Positions 6,756 to 13,052 of a stretch of 13,052 nucleotides of DNA are shown here, one piece after another (positions within the stretch are counted from its first letter, which is position 1; each line of letters begins with the position of its first letter). The notes below the pieces were generated by a model, which ran no database searches, was not told where the DNA came from, and worked only from the letters and a program-made list of their open reading frames with translations. The stretch comes from an uncultured Lachnospiraceae bacterium (GTDB lineage Bacteria; Bacillota; Clostridia; Lachnospirales; Lachnospiraceae), in the NCBI GenBank assembly GCA_937885345.1, contig CAKZZH010000009.1:1-13052 (forward strand), read 5' to 3'. A program made the translations under genes and the position numbers.

Positions 6756-7784
6756 TTACAGGACTTCTAAAATATCCTCACGAACCGCGTCCATATTCTT
6801 ATCCGCAATGCCAAAATCCATCTCACGGTAACTCCACGCAGCCCTTGCGATGCCGTATTTATCAAGGCATCTGCAGATCATACGATACCATTTAAGAGCA
6901 TCCTCGGGAGCCGCTCTGTTAATAACGCCGAATTCTCCGCAATAAAGCGCAACTTTTCGCTCATTTGCGACTCTTACGGCCTCGCTCACAAGCATCTCAA
7001 AATACTCATCGCCGAGCAACGCCTCCCGATCAAACCCTGCCATTTCCTTCGCCGTAAGCAATGTATTGGCAGCGGTATTATCGATGTACTCGCCATAAGT
7101 CGATTCAAACGGCATCCTAAAATCCGTGTCCATCTTATCAACCCACGGAGCGCCCTGATGCGTAAATATGAGCGGCTCATAGCAGTGAAAATTATAAACG
7201 ACATTCTCGTCAACAGGATACGGAAGATCCTTTAAAGCCTCAATGCTGTTATTATAATAACCGCCGAGAAGGATCTTGATATCAGGCGCAAATGCCCTGA
7301 TCGCTTCGATACAGCGAGTGGATATTTTATTCCACTTGTCCGAAAACTCTTTGTCGGTAACCTCGTTAAGAAGCTCAAATGCGAGTCTGTTCGAATATGA
7401 GCCGAACCTCTTCGCAAACTCCTCCCAGAGCGTATAAAATCTTTCCTGATAGTCCTCATTGTCAAAGAAGCCGGCTTCCTGTTCTCCCTTATCAAAGCTG
7501 TATCCAAAAGTTTTGTGAAGGTCAAGGATCATATTCAGTCCGTATTTTCCGCACCATTCCAGTGCTTTCTCAATATATTTAAAGCCTTCCTCGATGCACC
7601 TTCCGTTCTCATCCTGAACGAGATTGTAATCCACAGGGATCCTTACATGGTCAAGCCCCCACTGCGCGATTATTCTTAAATCCTCTTGGGTTATAAAATT
7701 GTCATATCTCTCCTTGGTATGATCGCACTGGGAGAGCCAGCCGCCAAGATTGATGCCGTGTGAATAACCTCTGAATTCTTTCAT
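6756..7784 (-). CDS. Glycoside hydrolase family 5 protein, cytoplasmic
   Basis: A 342-residue single-domain GH5 (clan A, TIM barrel) retaining glycosidase. Motifs in order: GINLGGWLSQ (10-19), HVRIPVDY (46-53), LDLHKTFGYSF (87-97), AFELLNEV (135-142) with the general acid/base E141 after N140, FHCYEP (199-204) and YCGEFGV (281-287) with the nucleophile E284. AAWSYREMDFG follows, with the sugar-stacking W317. All expected catalytic residues are present. There is no signal peptide, carbohydrate-binding module or dockerin, so it probably acts inside the cell on imported beta-linked oligosaccharides. Endoglucanase, beta-glucosidase and beta-mannosidase activities are all possible. The ATG is preceded by AAAGGCGG at a good distance. 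It lies 73 bp after the HD-domain gene on the same strand and may be co-transcribed. Confidence 0.93.
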   Translation of the reverse strand: MKEFRGYSHGINLGGWLSQCDHTKERYDNFITQEDLRIIAQWGLDHVRIPVDYNLVQDENGRCIEEGFKYIEKALEWCGKYGLNMILDLHKTFGYSFDKGEQEAGFFDNEDYQERFYTLWEEFAKRFGSYSNRLAFELLNEVTDKEFSDKWNKISTRCIEAIRAFAPDIKILLGGYYNNSIEALKDLPYPVDENVVYNFHCYEPLIFTHQGAPWVDKMDTDFRMPFESTYGEYIDNTAANTLLTAKEMAGFDREALLGDEYFEMLVSEAVRVANERKVALYCGEFGVINRAAPEDALKWYRMICRCLDKYGIARAAWSYREMDFGIADKNMDAVREDILEVL

Positions 7785-7857
7785 ACTAATCCGCCTTTCC
7801 GTTCATAAAGTATTCTACTGAACCATTTCAAATCTTACGTTTCTTATCCGGACCGTT

Positions 7858-9804
7858 TTAAGCCCCATAATCCTCAGTCTTCAATTCGTCGGTCTCTAGA
7901 CGCTCGCGCATGCCGCGTAAAATATAATAGATCGACTCATAGCACTCCTGCCTGCCGCTGCCGAGAAGATAATCAAGATCCTCACGAACAAGGTCGTCAC
8001 GAAGGAGCTGCGGAAGATACGGCGCATAATGCGTTCCGGCGCCTTCCTCAATCTCCCCGATAAAATCATCCAGGGATTTGCCCGGATTATAACTTCTTCC
8101 AACTCTGTCTGTAGCCGCGTCCATACAGTCCGCGCAAAGAACGAGATCGATCATAACCTTCACCGGACTCTTTAACGTATCAAAATCATCGGGATAACCA
8201 TGTGAATCGTCATACCACCTGTGATGTCCCAGAGCCACATCCGCATATCTGCGCGTTGAAACATGTTTCATAAGAAGGTCGTATCCCGTCCTCGGATGTG
8301 TCTTAATAAGGTCAAACTCCATATCCAGAAGCCTTCTTCCGTATATAAAGATCGTGTCGATTATACTGATTTTACCGCAGTCGTGGCAAAGCGCCGCATT
8401 ATATGCAAAACTGATCATCTCATCTGCACGCTCCTTAACCTCTGCCTCATCCTTGCAGCCCATGACTCCGATAAAATACTCCGGATGAAGTCGTATCAAA
8501 TGCGTGCAAAGGCACTCCGTAATATGCCCCACCATCTTGGAATGCACATAGGTAGGCGGATGAAGCGCAGCCATGCTTTGAAGCAGCATATCGGTAAACG
8601 AAATCCCGCTCGGAGCCTCTGCAAACGAGTCCATTATTTTATAAAATACTTCAAGAAAAGTCGACATCCCGCCGCCACTTGGCATATAGAAAGCATAACT
8701 CAAAACATCCGAATACAATTTCTGAAGCAGCGCCTTCCTGCGCTCGCTGACGCGGCCCTTGCAAATAAGCGTGATCAGCTCATACGGGATCAGCAGATTC
8801 ACATAGCACTCGCCCGCGGTAAACTCCGTAACCTCCCTGTTATCATAGAGTTTAAGCATCTGATCGATATATTCTTCCTCACTCGTTCTTCCGGTAAGAA
8901 AGCGGTTGCGAACCCAGGTGATCATGTCCGCATCGCGGTTTTCCCCGTCAAGCTCGCGCGTAAGATAATCGTCATTATCATCCCAGAAATCCATCAATTC
9001 ATCGGTGCGCTCAGAAATAAGTTTCAGCTGCTCCTTGTCAAAACCCGCACCGTTACAGCGTTCAGTCGCCATCGCATAATACTGCAGAGTCCTGAACTTA
9101 TGATAGCGCCAGTCATAATCTCCCAGCGCCTCCTTATAAAATTCATCCTCAGAGATATTGTACATAAGATTAAGTCTCTCAAGATGAAGCGCATTCATTT
9201 CCACGCTGCCGTAGAGACTTTCAAAGAACGAGATGCTGTATCTCGCGTCGTTTATGATAATTTTACGCAGTTGTGCATCCGTTATCTGCGCCAAATTATC
9301 CTTCTCAAGAAGAGTGTAAAATACGTCCGCTATATCCATCCCGCTTTTTCGGTAATGTTCGCTTATCTGCGCATAACCGCTTAATCTTCCGGTGATCGTC
9401 ATCAGTTCGTACCAGATGCCGACCTGCGCATCCATACGGTGAATGCGCGCGGAAATATCATGTGCAAGGCTCTCATCACTTGCAAGACGTTTTTCGATAA
9501 GGGATGCAAAAGAAACATCCATATTCTCACCGTAGTGCTCGCTTATGAGAAGTCCGCTTAACGATTCGAGATCCTCGATATCCTCATCACCAAGCTTTAT
9601 ATCCGAAGCGATAACCGGAAAAAGCTCGGAATCAAGGAATTTACGGTTTTCCTTGGCCAACTCGCCGATCCTTATAAAATTCTCACGGAGCTTGTCGGTA
9701 TAATCTGCTGCGCTTTCCACGTCATCAAGAGAGGGCGTGGAAAGCGCCCTTATCTCTTCCGTTCTTCTTATGTACTCGCGATAGGAAGTATCCCTGTTTC
9801 TCAT
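7858..9804 (-). CDS. HD-GYP-type phosphohydrolase with long unrecognised N-terminal region
   Basis: A 648-residue soluble protein from the ATG at 9802-9804. I chose this start because AAGGGG lies 6 nt before it; a GTG seven codons upstream has no ribosome binding site. Residues 1-~405 are mostly acidic and helical, and I recognise no family in them. The C-terminal third shows the HD-GYP order: YVHSKMVGH (H421), CHDCGK (H474, D475, K478), KTHPRTG (H503), LGHHRWYDDSHGYP (H527, H528, D533, GYP 536-538) and CADCMDAATD (D559, D562). All metal-binding positions are kept, but the usual HHExxDGSGYP is altered to HHRWYDDSHGYP. The known activity of the family is hydrolysis of cyclic di-GMP (or related dinucleotides). 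No membrane segments are seen. It follows the PARG-like gene by 42 bp on the same strand and is probably co-transcribed with it. Confidence 0.85.
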   Translation of the reverse strand: MRNRDTSYREYIRRTEEIRALSTPSLDDVESAADYTDKLRENFIRIGELAKENRKFLDSELFPVIASDIKLGDEDIEDLESLSGLLISEHYGENMDVSFASLIEKRLASDESLAHDISARIHRMDAQVGIWYELMTITGRLSGYAQISEHYRKSGMDIADVFYTLLEKDNLAQITDAQLRKIIINDARYSISFFESLYGSVEMNALHLERLNLMYNISEDEFYKEALGDYDWRYHKFRTLQYYAMATERCNGAGFDKEQLKLISERTDELMDFWDDNDDYLTRELDGENRDADMITWVRNRFLTGRTSEEEYIDQMLKLYDNREVTEFTAGECYVNLLIPYELITLICKGRVSERRKALLQKLYSDVLSYAFYMPSGGGMSTFLEVFYKIMDSFAEAPSGISFTDMLLQSMAALHPPTYVHSKMVGHITECLCTHLIRLHPEYFIGVMGCKDEAEVKERADEMISFAYNAALCHDCGKISIIDTIFIYGRRLLDMEFDLIKTHPRTGYDLLMKHVSTRRYADVALGHHRWYDDSHGYPDDFDTLKSPVKVMIDLVLCADCMDAATDRVGRSYNPGKSLDDFIGEIEEGAGTHYAPYLPQLLRDDLVREDLDYLLGSGRQECYESIYYILRGMRERLETDELKTEDYGA

Positions 9805-9810
9805 TCGGTT

Positions 9811-9816
9811 CCCCTT
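9811..9816 (-). promoter_or_regulatory. Ribosome binding site deciding the HD-GYP gene start
   Basis: AAGGGG on the minus strand lies 6 nt before the ATG at 9802-9804. The longer reading starting with GTG at 9823-9825 would place this site inside the coding region and has no comparable purine run upstream. Confidence 0.7.
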
Positions 9817-9846
9817 CACCCACACTCAACGGGCTATCTTAAATAT

Positions 9847-10689
9847 TTACAAAAACTTCTTCATAAAAACATCGTAATTCCTTCTATCACGAGGACTGCA
9901 ATAAACTGCAAATTCGATCGTCTTAAATGAATACAAATATCTGTCAACCACATTCATTGAAGCCTCGGCAACGATTTCGGGATTATTGGCAAAAGCGCCG
10001 CATCCGAACGCTCCGAGAATAATGACTTCATTCTCTCTGTCACAAGCCGCCTTCATAATACCGGCAAGCCTTCTTTCGTGAATCGCAAAGAGATCTTCGT
10101 CAGAGGGTTTACCCCACTTGGGGCTCTTCATTCCGGAAATGAAATATTCACCGGGATTACTGAGATTAGGAGCCGCACATGTGATCACATTCACACTGTA
10201 CCACTCATCCTCATTCATCACATTCATTTCACCGTCGTCGGTCCTGAAAACATAGACCCCGGGAGTATAAATAATATCGCCGTTATAGATAATATTCTTC
10301 TCTTGTCTGTGCGGACCGTAAAATCTTTCATACATCTCATTGGTGCTGAGACTGCAATAAAGTGTCGAGCACCTGCAAAGACTCTCTTCCTGCGCCGTTG
10401 CGCCTTTGGCCACACCTCCGCCGGGATGCTTTGCATTTGCAAAATTATGCACGCAGGTCCTGTTCCCCTTATAATGCGCCGCCGCTGCAAATGTGCGGTT
10501 CATGGAAACGATAACTTTTGCAGGTTCATCATACCTGTGAATTTCCTCATCCGCACTGTAATCATTATCCCCTTCGCGAATCATTTCCTGAGTTGCATTA
10601 GAGACTCTCACCGCCCCGGAAAGAAACGGACTCCTGGAAATGTAATCCATTGTCTCCAGAAAGATCTTTACATTTTCTTCTCTACCCAT
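9847..10689 (-). CDS. Bacterial poly(ADP-ribose) glycohydrolase-like macrodomain protein (TIGR02452 type)
   Basis: A 280-residue cytoplasmic protein with the PARG signature: NFANAKHPGGGVAKGATAQEE, that is GGG (90-92) followed after seven residues by QEE (100-102), whose last glutamate pair holds the catalytic residue in characterised PARGs. The phosphate-binding loop LGAFGCGAFANNP (225-237) of the macrodomain is also present. The upstream SMNRTFAAAAHY (62-73) and the YTPGVYVFR segment (141-149) fit the microbial PARG family. The expected reaction is removal of ADP-ribose from modified proteins or polymers; the actual substrate is unknown. The ATG has GGAGG upstream. It is the first gene of a probable unit with the HD-GYP protein and is divergent from the AraC regulator. 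No ADP-ribosyltransferase is visible in the window. Confidence 0.9.
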   Translation of the reverse strand: MGREENVKIFLETMDYISRSPFLSGAVRVSNATQEMIREGDNDYSADEEIHRYDEPAKVIVSMNRTFAAAAHYKGNRTCVHNFANAKHPGGGVAKGATAQEESLCRCSTLYCSLSTNEMYERFYGPHRQEKNIIYNGDIIYTPGVYVFRTDDGEMNVMNEDEWYSVNVITCAAPNLSNPGEYFISGMKSPKWGKPSDEDLFAIHERRLAGIMKAACDRENEVIILGAFGCGAFANNPEIVAEASMNVVDRYLYSFKTIEFAVYCSPRDRRNYDVFMKKFL

Positions 10690-10708
10690 GTGATCCCCTC
10701 CTCAAATT

Positions 10709-10719
10709 ATTTTACCATA
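10709..10719 (-). promoter_or_regulatory. Putative extended -10 promoter of the PARG-like gene
   Basis: The minus strand reads TATGGTAAAAT (TRTG-N-TANAAT), 19 bp before the ATG, so the leader is very short. A small inverted repeat AAAGC-N3-GCTTT (10719-10731) overlaps the upstream edge and could be an operator half. No -35 consensus is found. Confidence 0.55.
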
Positions 10720-10764
10720 AAGCAACGCTTTTGCATACCCCGGGCGTACTAAGGAAGGTTGCCC

Positions 10765-10793
10765 TTGCACGAGTTTATTCGCGGTAATATAAT
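10765..10793 (+). promoter_or_regulatory. Sigma-A-type promoter of the AraC-family gene
   Basis: TTGCAC (10765-10770) is separated by exactly 17 bp from a consensus TATAAT (10788-10793). It faces away from the PARG-like promoter, and the two start regions are about 90 bp apart. Confidence 0.85.
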
Positions 10794-10827
10794 TAAATGC
10801 GGGTGTTTCTTATAAGGAGATATGATC

Positions 10828-11712
10828 ATGAGCAACCTTTTTGAAAAACAGGACAGCCTTAACAACCCCATAGAATGCTTTGAATTTGACACCGGAAAAG
10901 AGATTTTTCCCGTCAGACCTCATTGGCATTATTTCGCGGAATTCATCTATACGACAAAAGGCAGCGTGAACATCAACTGCGGAGATAAGACTTATACCTT
11001 AAGTGAAGGAGATTTTATGATCCTTCACCCCTCGACCATACACTCGATCATGTGCTCCGATAAACCAAATCCCGGTAAAATGCCAATCTACCGGGTACTC
11101 AAATTCGATATTCAGAAATTTCCGGCCAACAACTCCTACTCGCCCTCGCCTGCGGATATTTTCCGATATGCGAGTAAAGAGAATATGAAGGTTTACTTCA
11201 AAGCCAAAGAAGCCGAGAGTCTTATGTGCAAAGAGATTTTTTCAGATTGCATAGCTGAGATACAGCACTATGATTACGGCGTGGATATGATGCTGCGTTC
11301 ATCGATCTACAAGCTTATTTACAATATCATCCGCAAGTGGATCGGGGACGGCCTGAATATAAATGACTGTCCGGCAATCGGCTCCAGCTACGGCATTGAA
11401 AATATCACCGAATATATCGACAACCATCTCGAAGACAGGGTCAAGATCACCGATATTGCAAAGCATTGCAATATCAGTTACTCCAACTTTGCCGCCAAAT
11501 TTCACGAGCGATACGGTATGAGCTGCAAGGAATACATCGAGAGAATGCGCCTCTTTAAAGCCGAAGAATACCTTCTGTTTACGGATTACGACCTCGATCA
11601 GATCAGCCGTAAAACAGGCTTTACCGACAGCAGCCATTTTATAAGGAGTTTCAAGGAATACCGCGGCACCACGCCCAAGCAGTTCCGTATGCAAAAGAAA
11701 AGAACCAACTGA
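10828..11712 (+). CDS. AraC-family transcriptional regulator with N-terminal cupin
   Basis: A 294-residue regulator from the ATG at 10828, chosen over the ATG at 10822 because AAGGAG (10814-10819) is 8 nt from it and only 2 nt from the earlier one. The N-terminal ~100 residues form a cupin-type ligand domain with RPHWHYFAEFIY (H32, H34) and LSEGDFMILHPSTIHS (58-73), as in sugar-responsive AraC/XylS members. The C-terminal ~100 residues hold the two helix-turn-helix units: ITDIAKHCNISYSNFAAKFH (~207-226) and LDQISRKTGFTDSSHFIRSF (~256-275), followed by FKEYRGTTPKQFR. The C-terminal HTH motif is intact. It is the only confident plus-strand gene here. Divergence from the PARG-like gene makes that gene and itself the likely targets. 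The effector is unknown; a sugar is plausible given the GH5 gene nearby. Confidence 0.94.
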   Translation: MSNLFEKQDSLNNPIECFEFDTGKEIFPVRPHWHYFAEFIYTTKGSVNINCGDKTYTLSEGDFMILHPSTIHSIMCSDKPNPGKMPIYRVLKFDIQKFPANNSYSPSPADIFRYASKENMKVYFKAKEAESLMCKEIFSDCIAEIQHYDYGVDMMLRSSIYKLIYNIIRKWIGDGLNINDCPAIGSSYGIENITEYIDNHLEDRVKITDIAKHCNISYSNFAAKFHERYGMSCKEYIERMRLFKAEEYLLFTDYDLDQISRKTGFTDSSHFIRSFKEYRGTTPKQFRMQKKRTN

Positions 11713-11721
11713 TACTCGGTG

Positions 11722-12462
11722 CTATCCTTCAAGGAAACTTCTCACGCGCTTGGCGTACGCACGCGGATGCTCTATTATCAGCTGCCCGTGCCCCATATCC
11801 TTGTATACCGTTGTCTTCACCTGTGGAAGAAATCTCTTCAGTTTCTTCGCACTCTTGGCAGGAAAATATTCATTGCTCCCATGCCAGAATGCCACCCTGT
11901 TCTTGTAGCCGCTTATCTTCGGGTCTATTTTATATTTGAAAGCTGCCCGGCACTCGCGGCCTATATTCTTTACCGTTACTTTCCTGTAGACAGTGTCCAC
12001 AACGCCCGTATTTCCTTTGCCAAAAACCCGACCGACAAGTTTGTCAGGCATCTTTACTCCTGCCTTCACCAGCCAGATCGAAACCTGAAACAATTTGGTA
12101 TAAAATATGCCAAGCGGCCCCATCGGTATGATAAACGCTGCATCGAGAACGGTGCGTCCTATATTGACCTTTCTTCTCGTAATCATCTCCGTTGCGATCG
12201 CCCCGCCAAGTGAGAATCCCAGGAGCAGGTCCAGACTTCCGCCAAGTTCATTCTTAACATATCTTTCAATCTGCCTGCACGAATCCTCTATTGATATAAA
12301 TTCGCCCTGTCCGTTCGCATAGTGTCCATCAAGCACACAGACTATCACATGATATTCCGGCAAATATCCGATCACCTCATCAAAAAGTGACGAATCGTTT
12401 GCCATTCCGTGAATAAACATAATCGACTTATTTTGCTTACTGCCATATGTTTCAAATCTCAT
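11722..12462 (-). CDS. Alpha/beta hydrolase
   Basis: A 246-residue cytoplasmic hydrolase of the alpha/beta fold, with no signal peptide. It shows the oxyanion segment IMFIHGMANDSSLF (14-27) and the nucleophile elbow LLGFSLGGAIA (80-90) with serine 84. A late-strand FWHGSNEYF (192-200) carries E198 in the position of the catalytic acid, and DMGHGQL (222-228) carries histidine 225. The cap between about 110 and 180 contains a hydrophobic stretch (FYTKLFQVSIWLVKAG). The substrate cannot be predicted; esterase, lipase or acyl-transfer roles are all possible. I chose the ATG at 12460-12462 with GGGAGC 7-8 nt upstream. A longer GTG start at 12531 would lie about 10 nt from the predicted transcription start and lacks a ribosome binding site. 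It is convergent with the AraC gene, the two stop codons being 9 bp apart. Confidence 0.88.
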   Translation of the reverse strand: MRFETYGSKQNKSIMFIHGMANDSSLFDEVIGYLPEYHVIVCVLDGHYANGQGEFISIEDSCRQIERYVKNELGGSLDLLLGFSLGGAIATEMITRRKVNIGRTVLDAAFIIPMGPLGIFYTKLFQVSIWLVKAGVKMPDKLVGRVFGKGNTGVVDTVYRKVTVKNIGRECRAAFKYKIDPKISGYKNRVAFWHGSNEYFPAKSAKKLKRFLPQVKTTVYKDMGHGQLIIEHPRAYAKRVRSFLEG

Positions 12463-12547
12463 ATTCAAGCTCCCGTAAATCCGTTTACTCAGGAAGCTGC
12501 CCGCATCAGATCCCTCACCCACTCGACACACAGCCCCCTGAAGTTAA

Positions 12548-12575
12548 ATTTTAAATGGAGAAAAAAATATGTCAA
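12548..12575 (-). promoter_or_regulatory. Sigma-A-type promoter of the alpha/beta hydrolase gene
   Basis: On the minus strand a perfect TTGACA (12570-12575) and TAAAAT (12548-12553) are 16 bp apart. This gives a leader of about 80 nt before the chosen ATG. Three 22-bp direct repeats end 3 bp upstream of the -35 box. Confidence 0.75.
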
Positions 12576-12578
12576 ACA

Positions 12579-12644
12579 AATATTTTACATTGGCTACTCG
12601 AATATTATACATTGGCTACTCGAATATTTTACATTGGCTACTCG
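12579..12644. repeat. Three tandem 22-bp repeats upstream of the hydrolase promoter
   Basis: The copies are 12579-12600, 12601-12622 and 12623-12644. The second differs from the others only at one base (AATATTATACAT against AATATTTTACAT), and all share the core ACATTGGCTACTCG. On the minus strand the first copy overlaps the last two codons' end and the TAG stop of the upstream broken gene. There are no spacers between copies, so this is not a CRISPR array. Confidence 0.95.
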
Positions 12645-12883
12645 GTTGCCTGCGTGAGATTCTCGGGAATTTCACCGATTACCGACTTTATCGCCTCATC
12701 AATCTTCTCATAGCCTGAATCTACAAGCTTTGCAACCTCTTCATTACTCGTTTCGTCACTGCCCGCCGGTCCTGCCAACACGAAGATCACATAATTCTCA
12801 TGCTTATACAATCTGGCACCGGCCACCTTCGCAACCGCAAAAAACGCGGCCTAAGTGCCGACGCCTGCAAAGCCCGCAAACAT
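12638..12883 (-). pseudogene. Interrupted 3' end of an unidentified gene (possibly DUF4358-like)
   Basis: The minus strand reads VAGARLYKHENYVIFVLAGP...DSGYEKIDEAIKSVIGEIPE and stops at 12638-12640. The alternation of a hydrophobic strand (NYVIFVL) and an amphipathic helix (YEKIDEAIKSVIG) looks like a genuine folded C-terminus. It recalls the end of DUF4358 lipoproteins of Lachnospiraceae, but the match is weak. A TAG at 12851-12853 interrupts the same frame; upstream of it the frame reads MFAGFAGVGT from an ATG at 12881-12883. No start codon with a ribosome binding site is found on either side of the stop. It could be a nonsense-mutated pseudogene or the tail of a gene displaced by the repeats to its right. 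Confidence 0.45.
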
Positions 12884-12960
12884 ACACACTATCTGATATG
12901 CTTGTGCTAAACCGGATGTAGCGATGCGAATGTACACAGTGTTGTGATTCTTACATACCT

Positions 12961-13052
12961 GCAGTTCCGGTCGTAGACCGACTGCGTGAGATTTCCTTGG
13001 AAATCTCACATGAAACAGCAATTCCGGTCAAAGACCGGTTGCGTGGGATTTC
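12961..13052. repeat. 57-bp tandem repeat of paired hairpins, running off the window
   Basis: Unit A starts at 12961 and unit B at 13018, a 57-bp period; B is cut by the window end. In A, GCAGT (12961-12965) pairs with ACTGC (12981-12985) around CGGTC-GTA-GACCG. In B, GCAA (13018-13021) pairs with TTGC (13039-13042) around CCGGTC-AAA-GACCGG. The changes between units keep pairing. A second hairpin in unit A, GTGAGATTTCC-TT-GGAAATCTCAC (12986-13009), has a perfect 11-bp stem. Unit B begins the same hairpin as GTGGGATTTC. The minus-strand frame that is open through unit A is stopped by TGA in unit B, so the repeat is noncoding. Between 12884 and 12960 I see nothing recognisable. Confidence 0.8.

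Noticed and set aside
8263..9384. A 373-codon open frame on the plus strand opposite the HD-GYP gene
   Set aside because: It lies wholly inside a recognised gene on the other strand, has no ribosome binding site and shows no domain pattern. It is a shadow of the minus-strand codon usage.
9805..9825. Longer HD-GYP start at the GTG 9823-9825
   Set aside because: No ribosome binding site precedes it, whereas AAGGGG is correctly placed for the ATG at 9802-9804.
10078..10752. A 224-codon plus-strand frame opposite the PARG-like gene
   Set aside because: It covers the antisense of the PARG signature region and crosses the promoter region without any start signal.
12463..12531. Longer alpha/beta hydrolase start at the GTG 12529-12531
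   Set aside because: The added 23 residues do not look like a fold or signal peptide, and the GTG would be about 10 nt from the predicted transcription start. The internal ATG has GGGAGC upstream.
12579..12644. CRISPR array
   Set aside because: The 22-bp units are directly adjacent with no spacers, only three copies exist and no cas genes are near.
12961..13052. Coding repeat (57 bp = 19 codons)
   Set aside because: The open minus-strand frame through unit A hits TGA at the matching position of unit B, and changes between units preserve base pairing rather than codons.

Overview
The window looks like chromosomal DNA of a low-to-mid GC, motile, polysaccharide-using Firmicute, most likely a gut or rumen Lachnospiraceae (Butyrivibrio/Pseudobutyrivibrio-like). 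This rests on a CIRCE-controlled groES-groEL operon, strong AGGAGG-type ribosome binding sites, a dCache chemoreceptor, EAL and HD-GYP-type signalling proteins and a signal-peptide-less GH5 glycosidase. The taxonomic call is inference from gene content, not from a marker search.

Layout, left to right. 1-405: a both-ends-truncated C-terminal piece of a class I adenylate-forming (AMP-binding) enzyme on the minus strand. 406-685: a GC-rich intergenic stretch packed with inverted repeats, including the groEL terminator hairpin nested inside two further pairs of inverted repeats. 686-2791: groEL and groES on the minus strand, with a sigma-A-type promoter and a perfect CIRCE operator. 2801-6638: a two-gene signalling unit on the minus strand, a methyl-accepting chemotaxis protein followed by a 7-TM/degenerate-GGDEF/EAL phosphodiesterase. 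6756-7784: cytoplasmic GH5 glycosidase. 7858-9804: a large protein with a C-terminal HD-GYP-type phosphohydrolase domain and an unrecognised N-terminal ~400 residues. 9847-10689: a bacterial poly(ADP-ribose) glycohydrolase-like macrodomain protein (TIGR02452 type). 10828-11712: a divergently transcribed AraC-family regulator on the plus strand. 11722-12462: an alpha/beta hydrolase on the minus strand, convergent with the AraC gene. 12545-12645: its promoter preceded by three 22-bp tandem repeats. 12638-12883: the interrupted 3' end of an unidentified gene. 12961-13052: the start of a 57-bp tandem repeat of paired hairpins that runs out of the window.

Working together: the chemoreceptor plus the two putative cyclic-di-GMP phosphodiesterases (EAL and HD-GYP type), interleaved with a cytoplasmic glycosidase, suggest a locus linking sensing of small nutrients to motility/attachment control and carbohydrate use. 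The chemoreceptor and PARG-like genes have a near-identical 15-bp promoter box (14 of 15 bases, about 4 kb apart), so they may be co-expressed. The strongest candidates for something undescribed are noncoding: the covarying hairpin repeat at the right edge, the nested palindromic element behind groEL, and the phased 22-bp repeats upstream of the hydrolase promoter.
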